Of a stretch of 64,000 nucleotides of DNA, positions 27,254 to 37,500 are shown one piece after another. Below the pieces are notes generated by a model. The model was not told the origin of the DNA. It saw only the letters and a list, made by a program, of their open reading frames with translations, and searched no databases. This stretch comes from Effrenium voratum (Eukaryota > Sar > Dinophyceae > Suessiales > Symbiodiniaceae): the NCBI GenBank assembly GCA_963377175.1, contig CAUJNA010003001.1, forward strand, positions 165,001 to 229,000. The letters are read 5' to 3'. Positions within the stretch are counted from its first letter, which is position 1. Each line of letters begins with the position of its first letter. The position numbers and the translations under genes are program-made.

Positions 27254-27997
27254 AAATAAATCAAAATAATGATTATACATTTCAAAGAAATTATTATAAT
27301 TTCCAAATTCTGCTATTTTGAAAGTTGCAGTAGTTGTTATATTATGTATTAATGTATTATTTAATATTGATGTATTTAACTTATTTGATAATAAATTATT
27401 AGTTGTTATTTTATTATAATAATCTGCTTCATTAAGTGAACCTCCATTCTGTAAATCTGATATTGCTGAAATATGTGAATTTACTGTACTATTTAATCCT
27501 GTTATTAAATTAGAATTAGAACTAATATTATTAAAATTAGTTGTTATAGTAGAATTCAAATTATTTATTAAATTTGTATTAGATGAAATATTATTAATAT
27601 TTGTATTAATTAAGTTAGAATTAGAACTAATGTTATTAAAATTAGTTGACATAGTAGAATTTAAATTACTTATTAAATTTGTATTTGATGAAATATTATT
27701 AAAATTTGTATTTGAAGTTACTGTCAGATTACCTATTAAAAATGTGTTTGAACTAATATTATTTGATAATACATTAACTTCCGTCTTATTATATGATTGA
27801 TTTATATCGTAAAAATTAGCGTCAATCTGTGCTTTTGTGTAAGTATCTACTTGGTCTGCTTTGTTGTCAAGTAAATCAATTATATCTGATTGATTAGCGT
27901 ATATGTTTCTAATGTTTGTCACCCCGCTTGTAGAATTGATTTCGCTAATTGTGTGCGCTACAACATTCTCAAAGTTTGTTAAATTTATTGAAGGCAT
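27230..27997 (-). CDS. Trimeric-fibre-like protein, truncated at the axis
   Basis: 255 residues. The start (MPSINLTNFENVVAHTISEI) and a block NKADQVDTYTKAQIDANFYD with YNKTEV resemble the repeats of trimeric phage and virus fibres. Residues from about 75 to 170 are a repetitive Asn/Ser array in which NNISSN and LISNLNSTM-type units recur, consistent with a trimeric coiled coil or beta-helix shaft. The frame reads through the axis, so its last dozen residues are encoded by the other arm and are not native. A receptor-binding head, if the ancestor had one, is gone. The position next to the capsid gene supports a spike role, as inference. Confidence 0.7.
   Translation of the reverse strand: MPSINLTNFENVVAHTISEINSTSGVTNIRNIYANQSDIIDLLDNKADQVDTYTKAQIDANFYDINQSYNKTEVNVLSNNISSNTFLIGNLTVTSNTNFNNISSNTNLISNLNSTMSTNFNNISSNSNLINTNINNISSNTNLINNLNSTITTNFNNISSNSNLITGLNSTVNSHISAISDLQNGGSLNEADYYNKITTNNLLSNKLNTSILNNTLIHNITTTATFKIAEFGNYNNFFEMYNHYFDLFYISKKLL
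27254..27275. other. Axis of the palindrome, 22 bp
   Basis: TTTCTTTGAAATGTA ends at 27253 and its inverse TACATTTCAAAGAAA starts at 27276. The 22 bp between them is AT-only apart from a C and a G. The junction falls inside the fibre-like gene of both copies. A short spacer between perfect arms is what a fold-back or hairpin-mediated duplication leaves. Confidence 0.85.
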
Positions 27998-28061
27998 TAT
28001 ATATTAATAGCAGAAAATGATAATATTTATTTATTTTTAATATTATCATTTTTACTTATCT

Positions 28062-29444
28062 TTAATCTAAAATCTGCACTCCGGCGTCTCTAATGGATAA
28101 TATTTGTTCTGATACTAATGTTATATATATTGTATCTGGCATATTTGCTGTTACCATACTTCCAATAGGTTTCACACGAATAAAAAGTTGTTGCCCTGCT
28201 TTTGTGTTAATTCCAGTATATGAACTATCGGGAACCTTTTCGAAATCCATAGCAAAGATAAACTTATCAACACGATAAGCAGAATATTCAATCGATAAAT
28301 GGTGTTGATGGAACAATTGTAAATTTAATGCTTTTCGTAAATAATAGAATGCTTGTGTTAATGAACGGCATGGATACTCAGGATATAGTTTTGACCCTAA
28401 TTGAAGTTGAAATTCTAAATCAAGGTCGTGATTGTAGTATCCGCTTTCTTGGTAGTTCAAATAATACATAGGATGATAGAAGTAGTTGTATTCTTTCATA
28501 ACGTGAATATCACCTACTCCGCTTTTACTGAAAGAGATGAACGCGGTAGCGAGTTTAGACACTGAACGAACAACAGTAGTGTTAATTGACGACGAACCAT
28601 CGGGAACTTGATTAGATTGACAAATATAAGTATTATAAGTAATAGGTAATTCTTTCCCATCAAGTAGGTGTGCAACATATTTATTATGAAGGTCGTTGTC
28701 CAAGCTTACCAAATCAGTTTGAAGGAATGCGTTACTAATTGAGAACTGCTCAATTGTATGAAGGCTTGCGTCTGTGTTGCCACTCGCTGGAAACCTCGAC
28801 CCACCCGCTGTAACAACACAATCGGTAAAATTTGAAACTAATTCAAGTTCTAAAACAAGAGGACACGCTTTTAACGGGATACACTTAAATTGATTGAATA
28901 AACCAAGCATCGGTTTAAATCCTACAACCATTTTTCTGTTAAAGCCTGGAATTGTGTAAGCGTCATATGCAGGACCAATATGACCCGATGCAGGAACTGC
29001 ACGACGTGTGTTTAAATCATCATCATATCTATAACCAAAACTCTGGGCGTCTTCATTGTCTCTTGCTCCTTTAGACATCAAGCAACTCATCATGTGATGA
29101 TTTCGGTTGTAATAATCAATGTCTTCAACAAGTTGATTACCAGCAATTAGTCTTGCTCTTCTAAAAAAGGAATAAGCAGGAGACAGAGGACGTAAGCGTT
29201 TATTGTCTGACGGGTCAGTGTTTTCAACGGTGAAATAAACCATTACACTCTGCGGGTCAAGCCAAGTATTATCTTCAGCAGTTAAAGCTATTTTCAACAC
29301 ACGTTGACCAGATGAAGGGGTGTAGATATTACTTCCAGAAGGGAAAAACGAGACTGAACGACGGTCGTTGATATAACTAGCACCTTTATTTAACTTGAAT
29401 GAGAGGTTGTCAATTAGAATATCTTCAGCACTAAAAGTTTCCAT
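28062..29444 (-). CDS. MCP: Major capsid protein, double jelly-roll (right copy)
   Basis: 460 residues, intact, same length as the left copy with about 25 substitutions and no gaps (for example LVEDIDYYNR here against LVEDIEYYNR). Both copies open while neighbours are broken suggests recent divergence, or selection on capsid function. Confidence 0.85.
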   Translation of the reverse strand: METFSAEDILIDNLSFKLNKGASYINDRRSVSFFPSGSNIYTPSSGQRVLKIALTAEDNTWLDPQSVMVYFTVENTDPSDNKRLRPLSPAYSFFRRARLIAGNQLVEDIDYYNRNHHMMSCLMSKGARDNEDAQSFGYRYDDDLNTRRAVPASGHIGPAYDAYTIPGFNRKMVVGFKPMLGLFNQFKCIPLKACPLVLELELVSNFTDCVVTAGGSRFPASGNTDASLHTIEQFSISNAFLQTDLVSLDNDLHNKYVAHLLDGKELPITYNTYICQSNQVPDGSSSINTTVVRSVSKLATAFISFSKSGVGDIHVMKEYNYFYHPMYYLNYQESGYYNHDLDLEFQLQLGSKLYPEYPCRSLTQAFYYLRKALNLQLFHQHHLSIEYSAYRVDKFIFAMDFEKVPDSSYTGINTKAGQQLFIRVKPIGSMVTANMPDTIYITLVSEQILSIRDAGVQILD

Positions 29445-29535
29445 TGCTATATATAATTTAATTTAGAAATAATTTAAACTAAATTGATAAATTTATACAT
29501 TTATTAATTTCTAAAACATAATGAAGAATTATGCT

Positions 29536-29757
29536 TTACAAATTGAATAATTTCGTATAATCCTTTTGATTAGATTTAGTATTTTTAAATATTTTCATTT
29601 TCTTTTTCTTAATCTTATCTTCAACTGGATTATTCCCTTTTTCTTTCTCCATTACTAATTCTCTAATTTCTTCATATGAACTTTTCTTATACTTTTTATT
29701 TTCATTCTTAATCATATCATCCGTTGTTTCATTGTCATATTTCTTATGTTGTATCAT
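29536..29757 (-). CDS. Small Lys/Glu-rich protein (right copy)
   Basis: 73 residues, mirror of 24718-24939. It lies immediately next to the end of the broken lipase gene because the 113-residue gene is missing here. Confidence 0.55.
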   Translation of the reverse strand: MIQHKKYDNETTDDMIKNENKKYKKSSYEEIRELVMEKEKGNNPVEDKIKKKKMKIFKNTKSNQKDYTKLFNL

Positions 29758-29775
29758 TAATATAATTTAGATTAT

Positions 29776-30437
29776 TTATAATATCTCCTTTACCGGTTCA
29801 GTGCTTCTTGAAACATCTTTACCTTGGTCTCCGTATCCAGTTATGTAATCGTGGTTAGTATATGGGTTTAATGAACCAGTATAAACAGTTATAGCACCAC
29901 GGTCAGCAATACTGACAGGGTCTAAGATACTTCTAAAATTAATGTAATCATCGGTAATTTTAGACCTATGTGATATAAACGGCGCACCGTAAGTGGTTAA
30001 AGTTAATTCTCTTTCAGGATAATCTTTTGTTATTTGTGACCCTACACTTGAACCGAGACTATGTGTTATAAGATGTTTAACTTCATTGTTTTCATCCAAT
30101 GCTGTTGATGTGTCTTTATATCGTTGTGAATATTTAGTCATTTTAAAGGGAAGTCCTACATCTGCCAGAATGTCATTAATAGCACCTCCAAAAAGTTCCT
30201 TTTCCAAATGTTCCGCTTACATACATTTTATCACCATCAATATAAAAACCTTTACCATTTCCATAGGCTCTACTCAATCCTTGTGCATCAGTTAAATTAG
30301 AATTAGGATTATAACTATTTAATATTTTGTCAGTTTGTTTCATAACATTAGTTATTTTAGTTGTTTTTCTTATAAGGTTGATAATGTTTAATTTTCCCAT
30401 GCTTCATTTCATAAATTAACTTTTTATTATTAATCAT
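29776..30437 (-). pseudogene. Lipase-like protein, frameshifted right copy
   Basis: Two single-base insertions relative to the left copy: one in an A run near 30367 (AAGAAAAACAACT against AAGAAAACAACT) and one near 30193 (GGAACTTTTTGGAGG against GGAACGTTTGGAGG). The catalytic-region sequence itself, including THSLGSSVG, remains. Both indels touch homopolymers, so read error must be excluded before calling it dead. Confidence 0.75.
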
Positions 30438-30476
30438 ATATTTAAAGTTATAAATTAATTTCTCAATTAATTAATA

Positions 30477-31331
30477 ATGCTTACATATAAAAAAGTTTAT
30501 ATTGACAGCGCTCATAGAATTAGTGGTACATCATCGAATTTCAAAGTGGAATTGCCAGAAACATTACAAACAGACAACGGAGTTCATTGCTACATTCACG
30601 AAGTAACATTACCTAACTCGTGGTATTCAATTCAGTCAGGATTAAATAATATATTATACTTTTATTCTTCTCCACTAGTTCCAGATGAAGATAACACAAA
30701 TGTCCATTATTTAGCGTTACAATTAAACGAAGGAGTATATACTGGCACAGAACTAGCGACAGAATTAAAGTCCAAAATAAATGGTGTTGTAGATAATACT
30801 AATTTCTCAAATACTTATGAAGTTACTTACAGTGTGAAAACTAATAAAATAACAATTTATTCAAACTATGCCGATAGAAAGTTCGCTGTGTTAACTGATG
30901 AACAAATGAAACTAACATATGCGGATTATATATGGAATGGAAGTTTTAATGTTAATAACTTACAGTCTGTTAATGAAGTTTTAGGAAATTATCAAATGGT
31001 AGTTTATCAATATAATAATCCTTATGTTTCTGGTTTCGTTAATCTTCAACCCATTAGAAATATTTATATTCATTCTTCTCAATTGTCTAATTATAATCAA
31101 GTAAATTTAAGAACCGGCGATAGCACAGTTGTTAAGAAAGTACCAGTCACAGCACCACACGCGGGAATTGTCTTTGATTCGGAATTAAACCCTCTTGATT
31201 ACTTGGATGTATCAAATAGAAGCTTTAAACAATTAGATTTTTGGATTAGTAATTCATTAGGAAATGAAATTAATTTAAATGGGGTAAATGTATCCCTGTC
31301 ATTATTATTTGTAAAAAGCGATATTATTTAA
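30477..31331 (+). CDS. Penton-like minor capsid protein, intact copy
   Basis: 284 residues, start MLTYKKVYIDSAHRISGTSS. The all-beta pattern includes the early IDSAHR...FKVELPETL segment, a long central region with many Tyr/Asn strands, and a C-terminal LDFWISNSLGNEINLNGVNV followed by SLSLLF, which matches the closing strands typical of penton (single jelly-roll) proteins of Polintons and adintoviruses. It would occupy the fivefold vertices of the virion. It is divergent from the lipase gene, with which it shares a short AT-rich promoter region. The left copy is frameshifted. Confidence 0.78.
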   Translation: MLTYKKVYIDSAHRISGTSSNFKVELPETLQTDNGVHCYIHEVTLPNSWYSIQSGLNNILYFYSSPLVPDEDNTNVHYLALQLNEGVYTGTELATELKSKINGVVDNTNFSNTYEVTYSVKTNKITIYSNYADRKFAVLTDEQMKLTYADYIWNGSFNVNNLQSVNEVLGNYQMVVYQYNNPYVSGFVNLQPIRNIYIHSSQLSNYNQVNLRTGDSTVVKKVPVTAPHAGIVFDSELNPLDYLDVSNRSFKQLDFWISNSLGNEINLNGVNVSLSLLFVKSDII

Positions 31332-31373
31332 ATAATATATAGATTTTCCATATGGAAAATCTATATATATTAT

Positions 31374-31853
31374 ATGTCAAGTATTGAGGTAGTAGATGTT
31401 AATAATGAAACTAAAACAGAAGAAGCACCTGTTAATAATGAAGTCGTTGAACAAAATGAAACAGTTAATGAAGAACCAACGTCAGAAGAAGTTATTCCTG
31501 AACCAAAAGCGAAAGCAAAAGCATTACCAAGAACTAAAAAAGAAGTTGAATTAGTAGAATGTGAACAATGCTCTAAAAAGATGACATTGAAAAGTTTGAG
31601 ACACTCACATCCCAAAAATTGTAAGGGAGCACCAACTGAGTTATTACCAGTCAATCCACAAAAGAATATTAGAAAGATACAACCTGAAGTAAAAGAAGAA
31701 ATTAAGAATGAGATTAAACAAGAAGTGATTAAAGAAACTATTAAGAAACCCACGGCAACAGAACTATTAAACCAACATTATGAAGAACTTAAACAGAAGA
31801 AAAAACAAGATAAACAAGAAAAAATAAACAAATTATCTTCATCAATGTTTTAA
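31374..31853 (+). CDS. CCHC-motif protein with acidic start and basic tail, intact copy
   Basis: 159 residues. Acidic N-terminal third (many Glu, Asn, Val), an AKAKALPRTKKE basic hinge, then a probable zinc-binding motif CEQCSKKMTLKSLRHSHPKNC (CxxC, His, Cys) near residues 62-82, then a Lys/Glu helical C-terminus. The zinc motif is similar in style to the small fingers seen in Polinton-like virus proteins. DNA or RNA binding is plausible. The left copy is frameshifted just after the motif. Confidence 0.65.
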   Translation: MSSIEVVDVNNETKTEEAPVNNEVVEQNETVNEEPTSEEVIPEPKAKAKALPRTKKEVELVECEQCSKKMTLKSLRHSHPKNCKGAPTELLPVNPQKNIRKIQPEVKEEIKNEIKQEVIKETIKKPTATELLNQHYEELKQKKKQDKQEKINKLSSSMF

Positions 31854-31883
31854 ATAATAATCTAATTATAATATATATTAATC

Positions 31884-32216
31884 ATGCTTATGAGAAGTCA
31901 TAGAAATGTAGAATTTAAAAGGGCGCCACAAGTAGAACGTCATTATGACGTTTCAGATTTATGGGGAGTTGCCTCGCGTATGAATTACTTTAAACAGTTG
32001 AAGGACACACTGGAAGCGAAACAATCACAAGGAGCATTAATAAAGTATAGAAACGATTTAGTTGAAAGCAACAGAACCGAAAGTTATAGAAAAGAGTTAG
32101 ACAGAATAAGAAACATATTAGACAACACACGGACACCAGATGGAATACAAACGAAGGAACAACTAACTGTAAGAAAGAAGCATTTAGAAGAAATGATTAA
32201 GAATATCTCTGATTAA
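31884..32216 (+). CDS. Small basic helical protein, 110 residues (right copy)
   Basis: Intact mirror of 21893-22225, differing at three or four residues. The TATA-rich gap before the ATG (AATATATATTAATC) is the same in both arms. Confidence 0.65.
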   Translation: MLMRSHRNVEFKRAPQVERHYDVSDLWGVASRMNYFKQLKDTLEAKQSQGALIKYRNDLVESNRTESYRKELDRIRNILDNTRTPDGIQTKEQLTVRKKHLEEMIKNISD

Positions 32217-32243
32217 TTTATTTTTCTAAATAATTAATATACT

Positions 32244-33167
32244 ATGATTAAATCAATTAGTAGATTGAATACAGTAGGACCGGTAAAAGTAGGGTCTTTG
32301 AAATCACAATTACATTTGAGACCTTCTTATGATGAATTATTGAAAGAAACATTAGTAGGAGATGAGAACCGTCCAGCAATTGAAAATGTGATAGACAGAA
32401 AAGCGACAAGATACAGATTAAACCAATACGGTAGTCAGTTTGATAATAAGGACGTCTTAGACATTCAAAAGAAACAAGAACTAGACCGGAGAGGAGAAGT
32501 TATGAAAGGAGCAATGTCGGACGATGGTAGTGTAAGAGCTAAACTTAATGATGAATTGAAACTTGCTGACACACTGAAACAACACCAGTCTTTCATTCAA
32601 GAAGGACTAACGGAAGCACAGAAACAGAAAGAAGAACTTGCAGAAAAAATGAGACTTTGGAGAGAACAACACGAAGAAATGGCAAGCGCTGTTTCGAAGA
32701 GTTCATATCCTGCCGGTGTAGAAGTTCATTCAATGGTGTCCGCTGATGAAATGCCAGAATTAGAACCATTAGAGGAAGGCGAAGAAGAAGATGAACGAGA
32801 AGACGACCCAGTTGTTGAAGTAGAATCAAAAGCAGAAGACGCTTATGATTACAACGTGTTTAAGAAAAGAGCGTCTGAACTAACACCCGCTTATCTTGCA
32901 AGCAGACCAGAAGAGATGAAAACAGTCATGGACAAACTGAAAGGATTTAGAAAGATTAAAGACAGTGTTCATGAAGAATTCACTGAGTTATATAATGCTT
33001 TAATTAATAGCGATGGTGATTTTATCAAGAAGGAACACAGATTGAAATTAGTAAGGTTTTACAATGATAAAGTGTATTACTCAGTTTTCCACCCACGACC
33101 TAAGGAAAAAGAAGATAGTCCAACCGTGATGGATGGTTCGGTTAAAGAAATACCAGCGGAAGTTTAA
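32244..33167 (+). CDS. Coiled-coil core protein, 307 residues (right copy)
   Basis: Intact mirror of 20942-21865, differing at about six residues (for example SDDGSV against SDADSV, YDYNVF against YGYNEF). Length is identical, including the acidic EEGEEEDEREDD stretch. Confidence 0.7.
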   Translation: MIKSISRLNTVGPVKVGSLKSQLHLRPSYDELLKETLVGDENRPAIENVIDRKATRYRLNQYGSQFDNKDVLDIQKKQELDRRGEVMKGAMSDDGSVRAKLNDELKLADTLKQHQSFIQEGLTEAQKQKEELAEKMRLWREQHEEMASAVSKSSYPAGVEVHSMVSADEMPELEPLEEGEEEDEREDDPVVEVESKAEDAYDYNVFKKRASELTPAYLASRPEEMKTVMDKLKGFRKIKDSVHEEFTELYNALINSDGDFIKKEHRLKLVRFYNDKVYYSVFHPRPKEKEDSPTVMDGSVKEIPAEV

Positions 33168-33187
33168 TAAAATATATAATATTTAAT

Positions 33188-34067
33188 ATGACTAATAAAT
33201 ATTATGGATTACGCCGACGCCCTACTTTTGAAGAAATGCTAAAGGAAGCGATGACGCACAGATTAAAAATTGAAATCATCCCCGAAAGACAGGTAATTGA
33301 CTTGTCAATCAACAATATAGATTTTGACGATTTTGACCTTTCAAAATACGATAGGAGACTACGGTTGAATGCTAGGGTTCAAACTGATGAACAAGTTCTT
33401 CAACACGAATTGTTCCCTGATATGTTTGATGAAGTAGCGCCAACATCACAGTTATATGAAAACAACGAGGCAGACGCACAAACAACACGATATATAGCAA
33501 AAGATTTTACTGATGAAATTTATAGTAATGCAATTTCAGGTAGGACTGAAGAAAAGAAAAAGTCAGATGAACCAACCGATGTAAAAGATACTGATTTAAA
33601 ACAGTCTGATGAAAAGCAGGAAGATTTACAAAGTCTTCATTTAACGTCATCATCGTCAGCATCAACCGTGAAAGAGGAAGAGAAGAAAGAGGAAAGCCGA
33701 GAAATAAAATCGTTAAGAAACATATTTTTAGGTGGAGAAGACAAGAGCGTATTTGAACTATTCAAACGATGACAAGAAGACATCCACACCATCAGAACAA
33801 TCAAGGGAACAGGAAGAAGAACAACCAAGGGCATCATTCTGGTCAAGACGACAGGTAGAAGCAAGAAGCAGAAGCCACTCACCAGAAGAAAGAGCAAGAG
33901 GTAATCAAATGAACAGAAGACAATTAGAAACAAGAAGCAGGAGCAACTCACCCCAAGAAATAGCTAGAGGTAGTGAATGGACGAGGGAACAAATGGAAAC
34001 AAGAAGCAGGAGTAGAAGCCCAGAAAGCACAAATACAAAAAGTAGCCGAGGCAAGAAGAAAAAATAA
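33188..34067 (+). pseudogene. SR-repeat protein, frameshifted right copy
   Basis: The conserved N-terminus and a linker unlike the left copy (KKKSDEPTDVKDTDLKQSDE in place of PKDE repeats) are read in one frame to a stop at 33772. The SR repeats continue in another frame to 34067. The break lies near 33765-33770 (TTCAAACGATGACAAG here), where the left copy has an extra base. The linker difference is a real sequence divergence, not a read error. Confidence 0.75.
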
Positions 34068-34098
34068 AAACTACTTAAAGACAAAACGCCCTAATATA
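34066..34098 (+). promoter_or_regulatory. Conserved viral promoter motif before right zinc-finger gene
   Basis: AAAAACTACTTAAAGACAAA followed by CGCCCTAATATAG, 6 bp before the ATG. Confidence 0.6.
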
Positions 34099-34103
34099 GT
34101 AAA

Positions 34104-34427
34104 ATGACAGGAATTTTTATTAACGGTAATAGTAAACAGAGAATAACGAATGACGAATTTGATATGATGGTTGAACTGATGAAAGCAGAAAACGACTTAG
34201 TCTTACAGATGATAAGCGAACAGAAACAGACTTCGAGCGATGACAGTGAGCAACCCGTGAGGTGGAGGGACGACCAGAAGAACTACCACCAGAATTACTA
34301 CAACAATAACCTAAAACAGTCTTACACTTGTGAGGACTGCGGAAGGACGATATCAAGCAAATCAAATTTATCTAAACACAAGAAATCTAAAATTTGTTTG
34401 CAAGCTTCGCGACAATGCGCATTATGA
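34104..34427 (+). CDS. C2HC zinc-finger protein, intact copy
   Basis: 107 residues. An acidic, Gln-rich N-terminal 65 residues (ITNDEFDMMVELMKAEND) is followed by one classical finger, CEDCGRTISSKSNLSKHKKS and KIC (residues about 76-98), with Cys in place of the last His. This looks like a small sequence-specific DNA-binding protein, for example a viral transcription factor. Single-finger proteins of this type occur beside the polymerase in Polinton-like viruses. It lies next to polB, and both have the ACTACTTAAAGA promoter motif. The left copy is frameshifted. Confidence 0.7.
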   Translation: MTGIFINGNSKQRITNDEFDMMVELMKAENDLVLQMISEQKQTSSDDSEQPVRWRDDQKNYHQNYYNNNLKQSYTCEDCGRTISSKSNLSKHKKSKICLQASRQCAL

Positions 34428-34527
34428 AAAAAATAATAATCATTCATCTTATTAAAAACACTTAATGAGATTAATGCGTTCATTCTCAACCCGAAACCCA
34501 TTTTCTCCAACACTGACCCCCTACCCG

Positions 34528-34560
34528 AAAAACTACTTAAAGAGAAAATACCTTATATTA
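34528..34560 (+). promoter_or_regulatory. Conserved viral promoter motif before right polB
   Basis: GAAAAACTACTTAAAGAGAA followed by AATACCTTATATTA, 17 bp before the ATG. The upstream CCCCCTACC is also shared with the motif before the gene at 39922. Confidence 0.65.
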
Positions 34561-34576
34561 TATAGAGTATAGTATT

Positions 34577-37500
34577 ATGGTTTCCATGACAGAAGGAAAA
34601 ATTATAGATTTCATTTTAAACAGCCAACAAGGCGAACTAATACAAAAAGAAGGGAGGCAAACACAAAAACTCAAAATAGGTGATAAGACCTACAGATATG
34701 ATAAGAACAAACCAGTTTCAAACGTATTGAACACGAAACTAAAGGAAGTGGCAAGGAGTGAAGGATATAGAAAGCATGGCCTTTTAATGAAAGGTGCTAA
34801 TTATCTAAAACTAACGAGAGGTAGACCCTTACAGGATTATGTCAAGCGATTCAAGTCCAAAATCACAGACGAGCAACAAGCGTTCAAGGGATACGCCAAC
34901 ACCTACTCGGTAAGTGATATAAGTTAAAAGGAATGAAAGGTTTATCCTACTTAAAATACCAGAAGCAACGACTGGCCGAATTCCTGAACAGAAACCCGAA
35001 CATGAAAATAATCGTGGAAACCGATTTATCATTCAAAAATCCCGCCAACGAACTTATTCAAAGGCGGTTAAGAAGCAGAAGATACAATATTCATAATCCC
35101 GACGAGTTGAACACCGTCTTAAACAACATTGGGCACGACATTGAGACACAAATTGAAATAACCGAATACATTCAGTCGGGATTGGTTCTTGGTCAAGTTG
35201 AAAAGTTAGTCATCAGTTATGATAGGTACAATCCTACCCGTGGTTCATCCTTTATTCCATTGCCCGACTGGGTGGCAAACAAAAAGGCTTGTATTAACAT
35301 TAAAAATGAGGACGACTTATGTTTTAAATATTCCGTTCAATGTGGATTTTATGAGTTATTCAAAAAAGACCATCCCTGCGAGATGTATCATTATAAGAAA
35401 TATGTAGATGACAAATTTATCAAATGGGATAATATTGACTTTCCAGTAGGTAATGATGAGATTGAACTATTTGAAGAACAGAACAAACACATATCGGTCA
35501 ATGTTTATTACATAAACCCCGATACAAATAGTAAAACTATTTTATTATACAAAAGAAGCAACAACCCACAAGCACAACACAAAATCGATTTGATTAAATT
35601 GACTGATGATGTTAAATCCCATTACGCTTATATCAAAAATTATGATAAGTTAATGAGTAGTCAGACTAACAAGATGAAGGCGAAGAAGTATCACTGTAGA
35701 ACCTGCTCACATGGTTTCAAGACCGAAGAACTTTTAAAGAAACACGAAGAACAAGGATGTCTAGCAGTTGAGGGTCAAAAAATAGAAATGCCAGAAGCAG
35801 GTGAAACAATAGTATTCAAAAACCATTTCAAGAAACTTAAAGCTCCATTCGTAATCTATGCCGACTTTGAATGTTTAACTGTGCCAATTGATGTTAAAAG
35901 CAAATCGGCAAAAGCTAAAACTACATCATATCAAAATCATCGTCCGTGTGGTTTTATGATTAATGTAGTCAATGCTATAACCGGAAGTAGTGAGCCTTAC
36001 TTATATAGAGGTCAGGATTGTATGGATAAATTTGTTGAGAAAATCAATAAAGTCAGAGAGGAAGTTTTGGAGAAAATGAAGGAGGACAAAGACCGTATTG
36101 AAACCGAGAAGGACTGGGAGGACTTCAATAATGCCACTAACTGCTTCATTTGTGGAAACAAATTTGAGGAAGGAGAAAAGAAGTGTTGGGACCATTGCCA
36201 CTTTACGGGGCAGTATAGAGGATGCGCCCACGAGGACTGCAATCTACGATTTAGTATGAGATATTATAAAATCCCTGTGTTTCTTCATAATCTTAAAAAC
36301 TACGATGCCCACTTAATCATCAACAAGGCTCACGAACTGAACAAGAATTCTAAAATAGAATGTATCGCTCAGAACAGCGAAAAGTTTATAACCTTTGGTT
36401 TTAAAAATCTTTGTTTCAAGGACAGTTTCAGTTTCTTATCGTCTTCGTTGGATAAGTTGGTGAAGTTGAGTAAATATGAGGATGATAAAAAGCGTGAGAA
36501 TTGGAAGAACAATTTCAGATACAGCGTTAGAAACCCGTATGTTAAAACCGATGAAGATTTGGATTTATTGACTGATAAGGGTATTTATCCCTATGACTAC
36601 TTTGATGATTTTGAAAGATTTAAGGAAAGGGCTTTACCACCGAAAGAAGCGTTTTACAGTAAATTGAGTGAAGAACATGTAAGTGATAAAGATTATGAAA
36701 GGGCACTGAAAGTATGGAAGCACTTCGGGATTAGAACACTCGGGCAGTATCACGACTTGTATTTAAGAACTGATGTTTTACTACTGACCGATGTATTTGA
36801 AAACTTTAGAGACTTGTGTATGGAATACTACGGTTTAGACCCCGCTCATTATTACACATTGCCAAATTTCGCATGGGACGCGATGCTTCTAAAAACTGGT
36901 GTTGAAATAGAACAATTGCATGACCAAGAAATGTTTGAGATGGTTGAAAAGGGAATGAGAGGTGGTATGTGTCAGGTAAGTCATAAATTAGCGGTGGCAA
37001 ATAATAAGTATATGGGGGAAGCATATGATGAGAACAAGCCATCAAATTATATTAGCTACTTGGATGCTAATAACTTGTATGGTTTAGCAATGTCCCAGAA
37101 ATTACCGCTAAAAAATATCAAGTGGGCAAAGAAAACTCCCATTGTTGAAAAATGGAATGAAAACGATGAGTTCGGTTATATTATGGAAGTTGATTTGGAA
37201 TATCCCGAAACATTGCACGACTTCCACTCTGACTATCCACTAGCGCCTGAAATAATGAATGTAAATGTTAGTATGCTTTCTGATTATCAAAAGCAAGTCT
37301 TACAAAATATATTATGATGGTAAAAGTCCCAAGGACGAGAAAACAAGTAAGTTAATATTAAATCTAAAGGATAAAGAAAAATATGTGGTTCATATTAAGA
37401 CTTTACAGTATTATTTGAAAATGGGAATGAAAATGGGTAAAGTCCATAGGATAATCAAATTTCAACAGAGGGCATGGTTGAAACCGTGGATTGATTTCAA

